Below are positions 4,414 to 5,639 of a stretch of DNA of 5,639 bases, piece after piece. The position numbers and the translations under genes were made by a program. The notes beneath the pieces are model-generated. The model saw only the letters and a program-made list of their open reading frames with translations, made no database searches and had not been told where the DNA came from. Positions within the stretch are counted from its first letter, which is position 1, and every line of letters begins with the position of its first letter. The stretch is from JANMEX01 sp031423755 (GTDB lineage Bacteria; Pseudomonadota; Alphaproteobacteria; Rhizobiales; Rhizobiaceae), in NCBI GenBank assembly GCA_031423755.1, contig JANPGC010000083.1:1-5639 (forward strand). The letters run 5' to 3'.

Positions 4414-5639
4414 CAAATTCCTGTAAAGCGGTTGATTGCCGCGTCAATTGTCATGACATCCCGCTGCCCGGTCTTGCGGTTCTTCACCTCCACCTCGCCA
4501 TTGGCGACGCCGCGCGGACCGGCGATGATCTGCCATGGCAGGCCGATCAGATCGGCGGTGGCGAACTTTGCCCCTGCGCCTGCGCCCGTGTCATCGAGCA
4601 GGACGTCTTTGCCGGCTTTGGTCATGGCCTCATAAATCTTCCCGGCAGCAGCATCGCAGGCCGCATCGCCGGGCTTCATGTTGATGATGCCAGCGTCAAA
4701 CGGCGCCACACTCTCCGGCCAGATGATACCAGCATCGTCATGGCTGGCTTCGATAATCGCCGCAACCACGCGCGAGGGGCCAATGCCGTAGGAGCCCATC
4801 GAAACCAGATGCTCCTTGCCGTCGGGGCCCTGCACTTTGGCATTCATTGGTTCGGAATATTTGGTGCCGAAGTGGAAGATGTGGCCAACTTCAATGCCGC
4901 GTGCGGCGACCTGATTGTCAGCATCAATCGCGCCCCAAGCGGCCTCGTCGTGCATTTCGTCGGTGGCAGCGTAAGGCGTGGTCCAGTCCCTGACGATCTG
5001 CGCAATGGCTGCGTCGTCGCGGAAATTCACATCCGCGCCTGGCACCTTCAGCGACAGATAATCCTTGTGGCAGAACACCTGACTCTCGCCGGTGTCGGCC
5101 AGAATGATGAACTCGTGCGAAAGATCGCCGCCAATCGGACCCGTATCGGCGCGCATCGGAATCGCCTTCATGCCCATGCGCTCATACGTTCGCAAATAGG
5201 CAACGAACATGCGGTTGTAGGCGGCCTTGGCGGCCTCGTAATTCATGTCGAACGAATACGCGTCCTTCATCAAAAACTCGCGCGAGCGCATCACGCCAAA
5301 GCGCGGGCGCACCTCGTCGCGGAATTTCCACTGAATGTGATAGAGGTTCAGCGGCAGATCCTTGTAGGATTTGACGTAGGAGCGGAAAATGTCGGTGACC
5401 ATTTCCTCGTTGGTCGGCCCGTACAAAAACTCACGCTCCTGCCGGTCCTTGATGCGCAGCATCTCCTTGCCGTAGGCGTCATAACGGCCGCTTTCGCGCC
5501 AAAGGTCTGCCGACTGGATGGTCGGCATCAGGATTTCAACCGCGCCGGAGCGGTCCTGCTCTTCGCGGATGATTTTGCAAACCTTGTTGAGCACCTTAAG
5601 GCCGAGCGGCAGCCATGCGTAGGAACCGGCAGCCTGCTG
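4413..5639 (-). CDS. proS: prolyl-tRNA synthetase, short alphaproteobacterial type (5' end missing)
   Basis: ProS charges tRNA-Pro with proline in the cytoplasm. The frame is open to the window edge: 408 residues are visible, starting QQAAGSYAWLPLGLKVLNKV, and about 34 N-terminal residues should lie beyond 5639, for about 440 in total. Class II synthetase signatures are present: motif 1 around GSYAWLPLGLKV, the proline-pocket YGPTNEE (73-79 of the visible part), motif 2 QWKFRDEVRPRFGVMRSREF (103-122), GDLSHEF (171-177) and motif 3 GSYGIGPSR (282-290). The anticodon-binding domain follows, with AKFATADLIGLP and AGPRG. The gap between motifs 2 and 3 is about 175 residues, so the roughly 180-residue editing insertion of the E. 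coli enzyme is absent, as is usual in alphaproteobacteria. An internal GTG at 5594 is not the real start. The stop TGA (4415-4413) overlaps the permease ATG, so proS is the upstream gene of the lol operon. Confidence 0.96.
   Translation of the reverse strand, partial: QQAAGSYAWLPLGLKVLNKVCKIIREEQDRSGAVEILMPTIQSADLWRESGRYDAYGKEMLRIKDRQEREFLYGPTNEEMVTDIFRSYVKSYKDLPLNLYHIQWKFRDEVRPRFGVMRSREFLMKDAYSFDMNYEAAKAAYNRMFVAYLRTYERMGMKAIPMRADTGPIGGDLSHEFIILADTGESQVFCHKDYLSLKVPGADVNFRDDAAIAQIVRDWTTPYAATDEMHDEAAWGAIDADNQVAARGIEVGHIFHFGTKYSEPMNAKVQGPDGKEHLVSMGSYGIGPSRVVAAIIEASHDDAGIIWPESVAPFDAGIINMKPGDAACDAAAGKIYEAMTKAGKDVLLDDTGAGAGAKFATADLIGLPWQIIAGPRGVANGEVEVKNRKTGQRDVMTIDAAINRFTGI
4419..4422 (-). promoter_or_regulatory. 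Shine-Dalgarno sequence of the Lol permease gene
   Basis: Minus-strand AGGA lies five bases before ATG 4413, within the last codons of proS. It supports the ATG over the adjacent TTG at 4416 and suits translational coupling to proS. Confidence 0.65.

Noticed and set aside
4414..4416. TTG start for the Lol permease
   Set aside because: It adds only one residue. The adjacent ATG 4413 forms the TGATG overlap and has AGGA at suitable spacing.
1..5639. tRNA, rRNA, integrase or phage genes
   Set aside because: No cloverleaf, rRNA-like sequence or mobile-element protein was seen on either strand by reading. A tRNAscan or Infernal run was not possible.

Overview
The window looks like chromosomal DNA from an alphaproteobacterium, most likely of the order Hyphomicrobiales (Rhizobiales; Mesorhizobium/Phyllobacteriaceae/Rhizobiaceae-like). 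Three things point there: the core genes are GC-rich with alphaproteobacterial-type protein sequences, proS is directly coupled to a single LolC/E-type permease gene and lolD, and an intergenic palindromic repeat of the RIME type seen in rhizobia is present. This placement comes from reading the sequence, not from a database search.

Layout, left to right. Bases 1-197 (+) are the last 64 codons of dnaE (DNA polymerase III alpha). Bases 260-898 (+) hold an AT-rich orphan gene for a four-helix membrane protein of unknown function, strikingly unlike its surroundings in base composition. Bases 899-1030 are a short gap with a strong imperfect hairpin (962-995). Bases 1031-2199 (+) are an MFS permease gene (HcaT / MFS_1_like type) interrupted by a one-base loss near 1876, so it reads as a 307-codon ORF with a nonsense tail plus a separate 3' part. 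Bases 2200-2428 are an intergenic stretch built around a RIME-like element with perfect 31-bp inverted arms and two internal hairpins, followed by a separate small hairpin just beyond lolD.

From 2429 to the right edge everything is on the minus strand and forms one operon read right to left: proS (prolyl-tRNA synthetase, 5' end cut by the window), a lipoprotein-releasing permease (lolC/E family) and lolD (its ATPase). The junctions are TGATG and TAATG, one-base stop/start overlaps, each with its own Shine-Dalgarno sequence, so translational coupling is likely. The Lol proteins form the inner-membrane ABC machine that extracts outer-membrane lipoproteins and hands them to LolA.

No clear novel defence, mobile or biosynthetic system is visible. 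The most interesting items are the AT-rich orphan membrane gene between dnaE and the broken transporter, the frameshifted MFS gene, the palindromic element at the convergent junction, and the convergent rather than co-linear arrangement of dnaE and the proS-lol operon.
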